Under the pieces are notes generated by a model. That model made no database searches. It was not told the DNA's origin and saw only the letters and a list, made by a program, of their open reading frames with translations. A stretch of DNA of 5,426 bases from Devosia sp. (GTDB lineage Bacteria > Pseudomonadota > Alphaproteobacteria > Rhizobiales > Devosiaceae): NCBI GenBank assembly GCA_011322005.1, contig DROE01000008.1, positions 1-5,426 on the forward strand, read 5' to 3'. A program made the translations under genes and the position numbers. Shown here piece by piece: positions 1 to 5,426 of the stretch (positions are counted from its first letter, which is position 1; each line of letters starts with the position of its first letter).

Positions 1-139
1 AACCGGCGACGAAGAAGACATGCTCGCCACCCCCGAGGAAATCGCCGAGGCCATCACCACCCACCTGGAAGCGGCCCTGGCCGAGATCAGGGCGCTGAGC
101 GAGGCCCTGGGCGAAGATGAACCAGAGGTGGAGGCATGA
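1..139 (+). CDS. hsdM: C-terminal end of probable type I restriction-modification DNA methyltransferase subunit (partial)
   Basis: An open frame enters at the left edge (codons from base 2) and ends at TGA 137-139, giving 45 visible residues. They are rich in Glu and Ala and look helical (TPEEIAEAITTHLEAAL, then a very acidic end). HsdM proteins often finish with such a helical acidic tail, which packs against HsdS in the methyltransferase complex. The identification depends mainly on context: the stop overlaps the hsdS start as ATGA, the usual translational coupling of hsdM to hsdS. No methylase motif (DPPY/NPPF or SAM-binding) lies in the visible part, so the call is an inference from position and composition. 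Any other gene placed directly before hsdS would be the alternative. Confidence 0.7.
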   Translation, partial: TGDEEDMLATPEEIAEAITTHLEAALAEIRALSEALGEDEPEVEA

Positions 140-1455
140 CGGGGGGAAGGTGGACCGTTCCACAATCCTGGGAATGGGTTCGATCCAAAGACGTCGCAAA
201 GATTGTGGGTGGCGGCACTCCTAAAACGAATGACCCTGGAAATTTTTCGGATAGCGGGATTAAATGGATCACACCTGCTGATCTGACTGGTTATTCGTCA
301 GCCTACATATCTGGTGGAAGGCGCGATCTTTCTGAAAAAGGCTACTCCTCATGTGGAGCATCATTGCTTCCGAAGAGGACGGTTTTATTTACAAGTAGAG
401 CGCCCGTTGGTTATTGCGCCATTGCCGCGAATGAGATTTCAACCAACCAAGGTTTCAAAAGCCTTGTTCTTGAGGGGGACATCTCGCCAGAATATATTCG
501 CCACTATTTGCTGGCATCAAAAGAATATGCCGAAAGCTTGGCTTCAGGGACGACATTTCTTGAGCTTTCCGGCAAACGTATGGGCGATTTACAGCTCCCA
601 CTCCCCCCGCTGCCCGAGCAGAGGCGGATTGTGCGCAAGCTGGACCGCCTCACCGCCCACAGCACCAAAGCCCGCACCCACCTCACCGCCCTCAAGACCC
701 TGGTGGAGCGGTATAAGGCGGCTGTGTTGGGAAGTATCTTTGGAGGTATGCGGGCTGAAGAGCAATCATTGAGGGCACTAAGTTTGATGGTCACCAGTGG
801 GTCTCGTGGATGGGCCAAATACTATTCCGATACTGGTCCTCTTTTTATACGAGTGGGTGACACAAAACGGGGATCGCTTGAACTTGATCTTTCTTCAGTG
901 CAGCATGTCTCTCCCCCTTCGAACGCAGAAGGTCAGAGAACTCGGCTTCAGGAGAGTGATATTGTTGTAACGATAACTGCAGACCTGGGTCGCGTTGGCA
1001 TTGTTCCGAACGACCTGGGGGAAGCTTATATTAATCAGCATGTTGCTTTAATCCGTTTAAAGGAGCCTGACTATTCAAGATATATTGGCTGGTTTTTAAT
1101 CAGTTCTTTGGGGCAGAAACAGTTGTTTGAAAATGACCGTGGAGCTACGAAATCTGGGTTAGGTTTGGATGATATTCGCGCTGTAAGCATCCCCCTCCCA
1201 CCCCTCGAAGAACAACGCGAGATCGTGCGGCGCATCGACGCCGCCTTTGCCCGGATCGACCTGCTGGCGGCAGAGGCCGAGCGGGCCTTGACGCTGGTCG
1301 GACATCTCGACCAGCGCATTCTGGAGCGCGCCTTTTCCGGCGGCCTCGTCAGCCAGAACCCCGAAGACGAACCCGCCGCCGCCCTCCTCGCCCGCATCAA
1401 GGCCGCTCGCGCCGCCGCCACGGCCAGGAAACGGCGCAGTCGGGCGAAGGCCTAA
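136..1455 (+). CDS. hsdS: Type I restriction-modification specificity subunit HsdS
   Basis: This 439-aa protein is the DNA-recognition subunit that directs HsdM methylation, and HsdR cleavage, to a bipartite target. The layout is typical and full length: recognition domain 1 at about residues 1-155 (opening SWEWVRSKDV and GGGTPK), conserved helical region at about 156-205 (LPLPPLPEQRRIVRKLD), recognition domain 2 at about 206-350, and a second helical region at about 351-405 (IPLPPLEEQREIVRRID, then ILERAFSGGL). The two PLPPL.EQR..VR..D segments are an internal duplication about 197 residues apart; these helices set the spacing between half-sites. The tail after 410 is Ala/Arg/Lys-rich, as usual. 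The ATG at 136 overlaps the upstream TGA and has AGAGG at 124-128, seven bases away. The recognition-domain DNA is visibly more AT-rich than the conserved helices, the usual sign of domain exchange. The TAA (1453-1455) overlaps the stop of the convergent RT gene. The target sequence cannot be read from the protein. Confidence 0.95.
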   Translation: MTGGRWTVPQSWEWVRSKDVAKIVGGGTPKTNDPGNFSDSGIKWITPADLTGYSSAYISGGRRDLSEKGYSSCGASLLPKRTVLFTSRAPVGYCAIAANEISTNQGFKSLVLEGDISPEYIRHYLLASKEYAESLASGTTFLELSGKRMGDLQLPLPPLPEQRRIVRKLDRLTAHSTKARTHLTALKTLVERYKAAVLGSIFGGMRAEEQSLRALSLMVTSGSRGWAKYYSDTGPLFIRVGDTKRGSLELDLSSVQHVSPPSNAEGQRTRLQESDIVVTITADLGRVGIVPNDLGEAYINQHVALIRLKEPDYSRYIGWFLISSLGQKQLFENDRGATKSGLGLDDIRAVSIPLPPLEEQREIVRRIDAAFARIDLLAAEAERALTLVGHLDQRILERAFSGGLVSQNPEDEPAAALLARIKAARAAATARKRRSRAKA

Positions 1456-2677
1456 AGGAAATCTCGCCCTTTCAGCCCCGTTCGCGCTCTGTCATACGCG
1501 GGCCATTCCGGCCCAATTTCCAGCGCCATTTCGCGGATTGCGTCGCGGCCCTCTCTCAGGGGAAAGCTGGCTATCACGCCGCGAATGGATTTTTCATGGT
1601 CCACGAAAATGCCGTGCGGGTATTTCCGCTTGTATTCCAGCATCTCGGCATGGCGATTGCGGAAAAGTCGGTCCCAGTTCTTTTGCGACAGGCTAAGAGT
1701 CCATTCATCGCTGATGCTGCTATGGCGAAACTCGCAGCCCAGATAGTCGAAGGCATATCCGGTGCCAGCGGCTCTCTTCTTGAGAAAAAGCGGGCCTAGC
1801 TCAGGGCGCTCGAAAAATCCGAGTAACATCTGTTCGACCCGCTCCAAAGTGTCATCCTGCTTGGCCAAAACGATCAGATCATCCGCGTAGACAGACAACA
1901 CCCAATCGTCATTGTCCGGTTGCGGGATGTCTCGCAGCAGCCAGGCAAGAATGACATTGGAGGCCGGGGAACCCTGCATAAGCCCGGCTGGCCCGCTCTC
2001 AATGACGTCTTCAATAAGGAGAGTATCGGAAGGAATATCTCCGGTTTCTGTTGCATTTCGTTTTGCAACCCGTTGCAACGACAGGTTCTCGATGATCAGG
2101 GCATGTTCAATGATCCTCCTTGGTAGTGGCAGTTTGTGGATGACTTCGGGATTGACGTTCTGAAAGCAGTCTTTCACGTCAAAAATGCGATAGCTGTTGT
2201 AACCGGCATTCAGCCTTTCCAGCAGGGCCAGGATGGCGGCATTGCGGCCCTTTCCGCGCAGGTTGAAGATGATGACGGTATGTCCATCTGCGCATAAAGC
2301 ACATCGGCAATCATGTAGTGGATGGCTTTCAGCGGGCGCGGCAGGTCGCACACGATCCGGCAGCCGCCCTTGGCTTTCGGCATAGGCCACCAGTTCACCG
2401 GCTCGGGGAAGGGGGTGAACGGGTCAAGCATCTTGGCGGCGGCTTCCCAGCCTATGCTGTTCGGGTGCCGTTCCCCTGCCTTGTGCAGGGTAGACATCTT
2501 TACCCGCTTGTCCTTGAAGAATGCGTGGACCTCCTTGCGCAGCGCCTTTCTGTCCCCGGCATGAAAAGCCTTGGCGATCCTTCTGCGGCGATCAGCGCGA
2601 ATGTTGTGGGCTTTTTGAACCATGCGTTCGGCATTTACGGCATCGTCCATCCGGGCAAGGCGGGCTTGGTAGGTCAT
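1452..2677 (-). CDS. Reverse transcriptase (RNA-directed DNA polymerase), reading frame interrupted by one frameshift
   Basis: Two frames together encode one RT of about 408 aa. The upstream frame (ATG 2677-2675, open to 2210) supplies a basic helical N-terminus of about 95 residues, then RT motif 1 (WWPMPKAKGGCRIVCDLP, continuing LKAIHYMIADVLYAQM, ending near residue 132). The downstream frame (to TAG 1454-1452) supplies GKGRNAAILALLE (motif 2), FDVKDCFQNV (motif A, catalytic Asp at 2180-2178), LMQGSPASNVILAW (motif B), YADD at 1889-1878 (motif C, catalytic), FDYLGCEF (motif E) and about 90 C-terminal residues. Joining them needs a -1 shift, equal to one missing base, at about 2265-2290. The 35 residues of the second frame upstream of that point, from a GTG at 2390, look like out-of-frame noise, so it is not an independent gene. 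No maturase, HNH or nuclease domain is visible, and QGSPASN is unlike the usual group II (QGG) form. The start lies 9 bp after the 121-aa gene. Family is unassigned; RT activity is certain only if the frame is restored. Confidence 0.85.
2064..2077. repeat. Palindrome TGCAAC-NN-GTTGCA, copy 1 (in RT gene)
   Basis: This is an inverted repeat with centre CC. The arms extend to 7 bp each (TTGCAAC/GTTGCAA, 2063-2078). An extra GTTGCA half-site lies at 2050-2055, and the right arm is part of the self-complementary 8-mer GTTGCAAC (2072-2079). On the minus strand it encodes LQRVA of the RT, between motifs A and B. Probable protein-binding site; function unknown. Confidence 0.75.
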
Positions 2678-2686
2678 TGGTTTTTC

Positions 2687-3052
2687 TCAGTTTGCGTTGC
2701 GGATGATTTTGGCGGGCAGCTTGTCGATTTCAGGCGGTAATGGCAGTGCCGTTAACTCGTGCCAGTCGCGGATCAGCACGCTTTTGGTCGTTGGGTGTCT
2801 GAGCGCTTTCCAGCGCGCTCCAGCACCCCTCGCACGGCCTCTGATGCACCGTTGAATGATCCACTGGATGGCGTCTTTGCAAAGGATGACGCGGTAATTC
2901 CCGCACAGTGCGATAACCCGGTAATAGGCCTCGCTGCCTTCGCAGCGGGACTGTCCCGGAACGGATTTTTCCTGGCCTAAATTGGGGGGTTTCGTGCAAC
3001 CAGTTGCAGAGTTTCCGACCTCATTGGGTTGAATGCCGATGCATTCAGTCAT
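2687..3052 (-). CDS. Conserved-looking 121-aa hypothetical protein between alpA and the RT gene
   Basis: The ATG at 3052-3050 overlaps the last 8 bases of the alpA-like gene (ATGACTGA), and the stop is 9 bp before the RT start, so it is the middle gene of a compact three-gene unit. The protein has no clear fold assignment. The part that looks constrained is residues 43-115: YYRVIALCGNYRVILCKDAI and QWIIQRC, a Gly/Arg stretch, then RWKALRHPTTKSVLIRDW and LPLPPEIDKLP. The run of aromatic and basic residues with a closing PPEIDKLP resembles short uncharacterised proteins that I associate with proteobacterial integrated elements; this is recollection, not a search. The first 40 residues look low-constraint and contain one copy of the TGCAAC-NN-GTTGCA palindrome (2995-3008). 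No membrane segment or signal peptide is seen. A nucleic-acid-binding accessory to RT or AlpA is possible but unproven. Confidence 0.7.
   Translation of the reverse strand: MTECIGIQPNEVGNSATGCTKPPNLGQEKSVPGQSRCEGSEAYYRVIALCGNYRVILCKDAIQWIIQRCIRGRARGAGARWKALRHPTTKSVLIRDWHELTALPLPPEIDKLPAKIIRNAN
2995..3008. repeat. Palindrome TGCAAC-NN-GTTGCA, copy 2 (in 121-aa gene)
   Basis: This is an inverted repeat with centre CA and perfect 6-bp arms. It lies about 40 bp inside the start of the 121-aa gene, in its apparently unconstrained N-terminal part, in a different reading phase from copies 1 and 3 (residues around SATGC). The phase difference argues for a DNA-level rather than protein-level role. 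Confidence 0.75.
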
Positions 3053-3248
3053 TGACCTTCTCCGCCTCGGCTTTTCCCAGGATTTTGCTTACGGCTTTCA
3101 GGATGGCTTCGCGCTCCCAAAAGCTGCGGTGGCCGATTTTTACTGGCCCCGGCAGTGTCTGATCATTGATCCGGCGATAAAGCGTGGTCCGGCTAATCCC
3201 GCCAAGAATGGCTTGAACGTCGCGGATTGAAATAAGAACAGGTTCCAT
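3045..3248 (-). CDS. AlpA-family winged-helix/MerR-like DNA-binding regulator
   Basis: This small protein (67 aa from ATG 3248-3246) has a helix-turn-helix of the AlpA/excisionase kind: LISIRDVQAILGGISRTTLY (residues 5-24) followed by RRIND, the loop LPGPVKIGHRSF and W44-EREAI, the characteristic wing and helix. AlpA of the E. coli CP4-57 element activates its integrase; other members act as excisionases or element regulators, so a role in controlling integrase expression or excision fits here. The start is chosen because AAGGGG (3261-3256 on the minus strand) stands 7 bases before this ATG. An in-frame GTG at 3266 would add six residues, but the ribosome-binding site would then be inside the gene. 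The 3' end overlaps the start of the 121-aa gene by 8 bp, indicating co-translation. It is the first gene of the alpA/121-aa/RT unit. Confidence 0.88.
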   Translation of the reverse strand: MEPVLISIRDVQAILGGISRTTLYRRINDQTLPGPVKIGHRSFWEREAILKAVSKILGKAEAEKVND

Positions 3249-3325
3249 TGTGATACCCCTTGGCACGTTGTGTTTCGGGGTGACACTAGAGGAGACAAAG
3301 GCCGTTAAAGAGAGACCCTGTTTAA
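3249..3325 (-). promoter_or_regulatory. Intergenic region upstream of the alpA-like gene, probable promoter/leader
   Basis: These 77 bp are the only real gap between coding regions on the minus strand, so a promoter for the alpA/121-aa/RT unit is expected here. Visible are the ribosome-binding site AAGGGG (3256-3261), a weak spaced inverted repeat GTGT-N9-ACAC (plus strand 3270-3286) that includes a GAAACAC word on the minus strand also found upstream of the integrase, and a poor TTTAAC-15-TAGTGT promoter-like pair. No strong sigma-70 promoter or terminator hairpin is visible. Assignment rests on position. Confidence 0.35.
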
Positions 3326-4099
3326 TTATTTTCTCGGGCGTCCCTGCTTGTGGATATTTGCACCCACGAGCTTAAGTTTGTCCCAGATTATCGCAATGGC
3401 ATCGTTTTCTACAGAAAGATCAAGATACTTGGCCAGCTCGGCCTTCTTCACCGGGTGCTTGCGTGGCCAAATAAATTTGAGGGCACGGGCAAAGCGTTCA
3501 TCGGGGTGATTGCGAAAATCTAAGGCAGACACGATATGCCCATCATCGGGGAAATTCGAAAGATCGAGAGCCAGTTGCGCCTGACCATGAACAATAGCCG
3601 CAGGGAGATCATTCGCGATTTCTAACGTATTCAGAGACCATTCAGGCATCGACAGGAACCTATATATTTTCCCGTGAGATTTACCCAAAAAATCCAGGTG
3701 TTCGCGAGCCACAGTGTTTGGTTCATACCCCGGAACTGGGCGCTCCGTATCAAAGAAGTCGAAATCGGCAATTCCCTCGAAATTTTCCGATGGGTCCAGC
3801 ACGCTTTCGGGAGCGGCGGCAAGAATTGTGTTCTGTCTGACCAAAACGAGTTTGTCAGCGTTCCTGTCCAAGAACCGGAGAGTAAGAATATTTGCCAGCC
3901 CAATATTGAGAAATGTTCTGACCGCTGGCCCTTCCTCAATCTTTATTTTAGGTTCTTTGGGTGCCCATTCGACCCCTTTGGTTTTCGCCGGTGCCGCTTT
4001 TTCTGCTCTATTGATGATCTCGATCAAGAGCGGGTTCGCTCTCACAAGATAGTCTGCCCTTTCATAAATCTGCCGGGCAAGAACGGGCATGGTAACCAA
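3326..4099 (-). CDS. Unrecognised soluble protein of about 257 aa encoded just after the integrase
   Basis: I do not recognise this protein. The frame is open from ATG 4159, but that start would overlap the integrase by 56 bp and lacks a clear ribosome-binding site. AAAGGA at 4112-4107, inside the last codons of the integrase, lies 7 bases before a TTG at 4099-4097, the start used here. ATG 4090-4088, three codons later and starting MPVLARQIYERADYLV, is the other good choice (254 aa). The chain is mixed helical and acidic in the middle, with ILTLRFLDRNADKLVLVRQ, FEGIADFDFFDTE, LALDLSNFPDDGHIVSALDF and, near the end, a helical segment (KKAELAKYLDLSVENDAIAI) that could be a small winged-helix-like domain. 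The end is basic (KQGRPRK). No signal peptide, membrane helix or nuclease motif is seen. Its DNA is more AT-rich than the integrase, which suggests separately acquired cargo. A defence or regulatory role is only a guess from location. Confidence 0.72.
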   Translation of the reverse strand: MVTMPVLARQIYERADYLVRANPLLIEIINRAEKAAPAKTKGVEWAPKEPKIKIEEGPAVRTFLNIGLANILTLRFLDRNADKLVLVRQNTILAAAPESVLDPSENFEGIADFDFFDTERPVPGYEPNTVAREHLDFLGKSHGKIYRFLSMPEWSLNTLEIANDLPAAIVHGQAQLALDLSNFPDDGHIVSALDFRNHPDERFARALKFIWPRKHPVKKAELAKYLDLSVENDAIAIIWDKLKLVGANIHKQGRPRK

Positions 4100-4103
4100 T
4101 GCT

Positions 4104-5303
4104 TCATCCTTTCGTATTCTGAATGAGTTGAACAATCTCGGCATTTTCCCCACGCACATGCCCGGCCCACCTTTCCATCAGGATGCGGCGCTGTTCAAGG
4201 AAATCCGTGCGGCGATAGCTGCGTTCCACCTTGGTGCCGGTGGTGTGGCCCAGAGCGGTTTCGGCCACCTCGCGCGGGGTGTCGGTGGCCTCGGCGCACC
4301 AGCTGCGGAAGCTGGAACGAAAGCCGTGCGGGCGGGCCTCAAGCCCCCGGCGCTCCATCAGGCGCGACATGGTGGCGTCCGAGATCACACCCCGGCGCAC
4401 GTTGGGAAACAGAAAGCCGTCGCGGGCAAACTTGCGGGCCTCGGCAATCACCGCCTGCGCCTCGGCCGAAAGCGGCACCCGGAAATCCGAAGTCTGGCCG
4501 CGCCGCCCCTTCATGTTGGTTGCCGGGATGGTCCAGATGTCGGCTTCAATCTGCTCTTCGCGCAGAAACCGCACCGGCTTGGAGCGCACGGCGGTCAGGA
4601 TCAGCAGGCGCAGGGCGAGGTGGGTGATGCTGCCTTCGTCCAAGCTGGCGTAAAACGCGGGCACCTCCTGCCATGGCAGCGCCGGAACGTGGCGCGTCTG
4701 GTGGCGCTGCCTGCCCAGCAGGGCGCGGGCCTTTTCGGGGGCCTGAATGTCCACATCCAGCCCCATGGCCGCCGCGTGGCGCAGCACGATATTGAGCCGG
4801 TTCATCGCCTTGCGGGCGGTATCGGCCTTTTCGTGCCAGATCGGGGCCAGCGTGTTGCGGATGTCCTGCTGGTCGATTTCCTGCACCGGCACCTTGGCGA
4901 TTTTCGGCAGCACATGCAGTTCCAGCGGGGAAAACCAGCGCCCGGCCTTGCCGTCGCCGCGCAACTCGGCCTTTTTGGCTTCAAAGGCGGCCTCGGCCAC
5001 GGCGGCAAGGGTATGCTCGGATTTTGCTGCAACTCGTTGCAAATGCTGCCGCTCCTTGATCGGGTCTTTGCCCTCGCGCCGCACCGCCCGCCATTTGTCG
5101 GCAAGTTCGCGGGCCTCTCGCAAGCTGACCTCGCTGAGCGACCCCAGCCCCATCTCACGCCTGCGGCCATACACGGTCACGCGCAGAAACCACTGCCCGC
5201 CGCCGTCCGGGCGCTTGTGCAGCCATAGCCCGCCACCGTCATTGTATTTGCCTGGAGGCGCGGTCTTTACCCGCTGCGCGGAGAGCTTGTTGAGGGTCGC
5301 CAC
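4104..5303 (-). CDS. int: Tyrosine recombinase / integrase (P4-like, arm-binding N-terminus)
   Basis: This site-specific recombinase would integrate and excise the element. Numbered from the first possible codon (TTG 5306; 400 aa), residues 3-90 form the arm-DNA-binding domain (NKLSAQRVKT, YNDGGGLWLHKR, RREMGLGSLSEVSLREAREL), about 95-190 the core-binding domain, and about 200-380 the catalytic domain. All catalytic residues are present: Arg241 (LTAVRSKPVR), Lys266 (NMKGRR), His327 and Arg330 (PHGFRSSFRSW), His354 (ALGHTTG) and the nucleophile Tyr364 (VERSYRR). Length is normal for this family. GTG 5303-5301 is preferred over TTG 5306 because AAAGG lies 7 bases before it, whereas the TTG is too close. 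Residues LQRVA (89-93) are encoded by a copy of the palindrome at 5028-5041. Base composition is GC-rich throughout. The last codons provide the ribosome-binding site of the next gene. It reads inward from the window's right edge, so an attachment site may lie just outside. Confidence 0.96.
   Translation of the reverse strand: MATLNKLSAQRVKTAPPGKYNDGGGLWLHKRPDGGGQWFLRVTVYGRRREMGLGSLSEVSLREARELADKWRAVRREGKDPIKERQHLQRVAAKSEHTLAAVAEAAFEAKKAELRGDGKAGRWFSPLELHVLPKIAKVPVQEIDQQDIRNTLAPIWHEKADTARKAMNRLNIVLRHAAAMGLDVDIQAPEKARALLGRQRHQTRHVPALPWQEVPAFYASLDEGSITHLALRLLILTAVRSKPVRFLREEQIEADIWTIPATNMKGRRGQTSDFRVPLSAEAQAVIAEARKFARDGFLFPNVRRGVISDATMSRLMERRGLEARPHGFRSSFRSWCAEATDTPREVAETALGHTTGTKVERSYRRTDFLEQRRILMERWAGHVRGENAEIVQLIQNTKG
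5028..5041. repeat. Palindrome TGCAAC-NN-GTTGCA, copy 3 (in integrase gene)
   Basis: This is an inverted repeat with centre TC and perfect 6-bp arms. It lies in the integrase gene, in the linker between the arm-binding and core-binding domains, and encodes LQRVA on the minus strand in the same phase as copy 1. Confidence 0.75.
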
Positions 5304-5426
5304 CAATCCACCTTTCTGTCTACCTTTAACCTTGCCACTGTATGATACAACCTGAAACAGAAAGAAACACTAAGTTTCTGTAATCGTAGCATTATTATGT
5401 TCAATTGAATTGCGTTGAACCCCCGT
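5304..5426 (-). promoter_or_regulatory. Integrase upstream region with possible promoter and GAAAC box array
   Basis: This is AT-rich non-coding DNA before the integrase. Minus-strand features are a good -10-like TATCAT (5347-5342) about 38 bases before the GTG start, without a good -35 at 16-18 bp, and AAAGG as the ribosome-binding site. Three GAAAC boxes start at 5354, 5364 and (inverted, GTTTC) 5374, exactly 10 bp apart; the last two form a 6-bp stem AGAAAC/GTTTCT with a 5-base loop (5363-5379). They cover the expected -35 region, so a repressor, AlpA-like protein or integrase arm-binding site is plausible. At the edge, GTTCAA (5399-5404) and TTGAAC (5415-5420) form a spaced inverted repeat. 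No tRNA end or att core can be recognised. Confidence 0.4.

Noticed and set aside
600..1260. Invertible or phase-variable hsdS via its internal repeats
   Set aside because: The two conserved segments match as protein but are clearly diverged as DNA, are direct not inverted, and there is no second hsdS or recombinase beside them.
1454..1472. AAAGG/CCTTT mini-hairpin as a terminator after hsdS
   Set aside because: Only a 5-bp stem with a 9-base loop and no following T-run; chance-level.
1452..2390. Second RT frame as an independent 312-aa gene starting at GTG 2390
   Set aside because: No convincing ribosome-binding site; its first ~35 residues look random and coincide with the region where the other frame encodes RT motif 1. 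One frameshifted gene explains both.
1452..2677. Diversity-generating retroelement acting on hsdS
   Set aside because: RT motif B is QGSPASN rather than the DGR-type form, no template/variable repeat pair was seen, and the hsdS end is not a C-type lectin fold.
2687..3045. Retron-type non-coding RNA upstream of the RT
   Set aside because: The interval is filled by a coupled ORF with constrained-looking protein sequence, and I see no paired a1/a2 inverted repeats or typical msr/msd stem-loops. Cannot be fully excluded without RNA folding.
4089..5228. Long plus-strand open frame (379 aa) opposite the integrase
   Set aside because: It is the antisense shadow of a GC-rich gene whose every catalytic motif reads on the minus strand; the product is repetitive Gly/Ala/His/Arg-rich with no domain.
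5399..5426. tRNA 3' end or attachment core at the right edge
   Set aside because: The TTGAAC-CCCC string loosely recalls a T-arm, but no acceptor stem, T-loop consensus or CCA context can be shown in the available bases.

Overview
The window is part of a GC-rich proteobacterial genome, probably an alphaproteobacterium. That guess rests on heavy use of G/C-ending codons, GTG/TTG starts and the flavour of the integrase and AlpA-like proteins; no rRNA or other marker gene fixes the taxon. It reads as an accessory (genomic-island) region in which a type I restriction-modification locus meets, tail to tail, the end of an integrase-bearing cassette that carries a reverse transcriptase (RT).

Left, plus strand (1-1455): the last 45 codons of a gene that is probably hsdM (type I DNA methyltransferase subunit), joined by an ATGA stop/start overlap to a complete hsdS (specificity subunit, 439 aa). 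HsdS has two target-recognition domains separated by two recognisable conserved helical repeats. hsdR is not in the window and may lie upstream.

Right, minus strand, read from right to left (5306 down to 1452): a complete tyrosine integrase with an N-terminal arm-binding domain and all catalytic residues; an unrecognised soluble protein of about 257 aa whose best ribosome-binding site lies inside the end of the integrase gene; a short intergenic region; an AlpA-type winged-helix regulator; an overlapping 121-aa hypothetical protein; and an RT-domain gene whose reading frame is broken once, by the equivalent of a one-base loss near 2265-2290. The RT carries the expected FDVKDCF, QGSPASN and YADD motifs but no maturase, endonuclease or visible retron RNA. 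Its stop codon overlaps the hsdS stop codon by 4 bp on the opposite strand, so there is no intergenic room for a terminator.

The most unexpected non-coding signal is a palindrome, TGCAAC-NN-GTTGCA, present three times: once each in the RT gene, the 121-aa gene and the integrase gene. It is absent from hsdS. With 12 fixed bases even one copy would be unusual by chance in 5.4 kb. A second possible regulatory array, three GAAAC boxes spaced exactly 10 bp apart, lies just upstream of the integrase.

Working model (inference): integrase plus AlpA-like regulator form the mobility and regulatory core of an integrated element. The 121-aa protein and RT form an operon with alpA, the ~257-aa protein is cargo, and the type I system is a neighbouring or co-carried defence locus. 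The RT may be a decayed or sequencing-damaged member of a little-described island-associated RT group.
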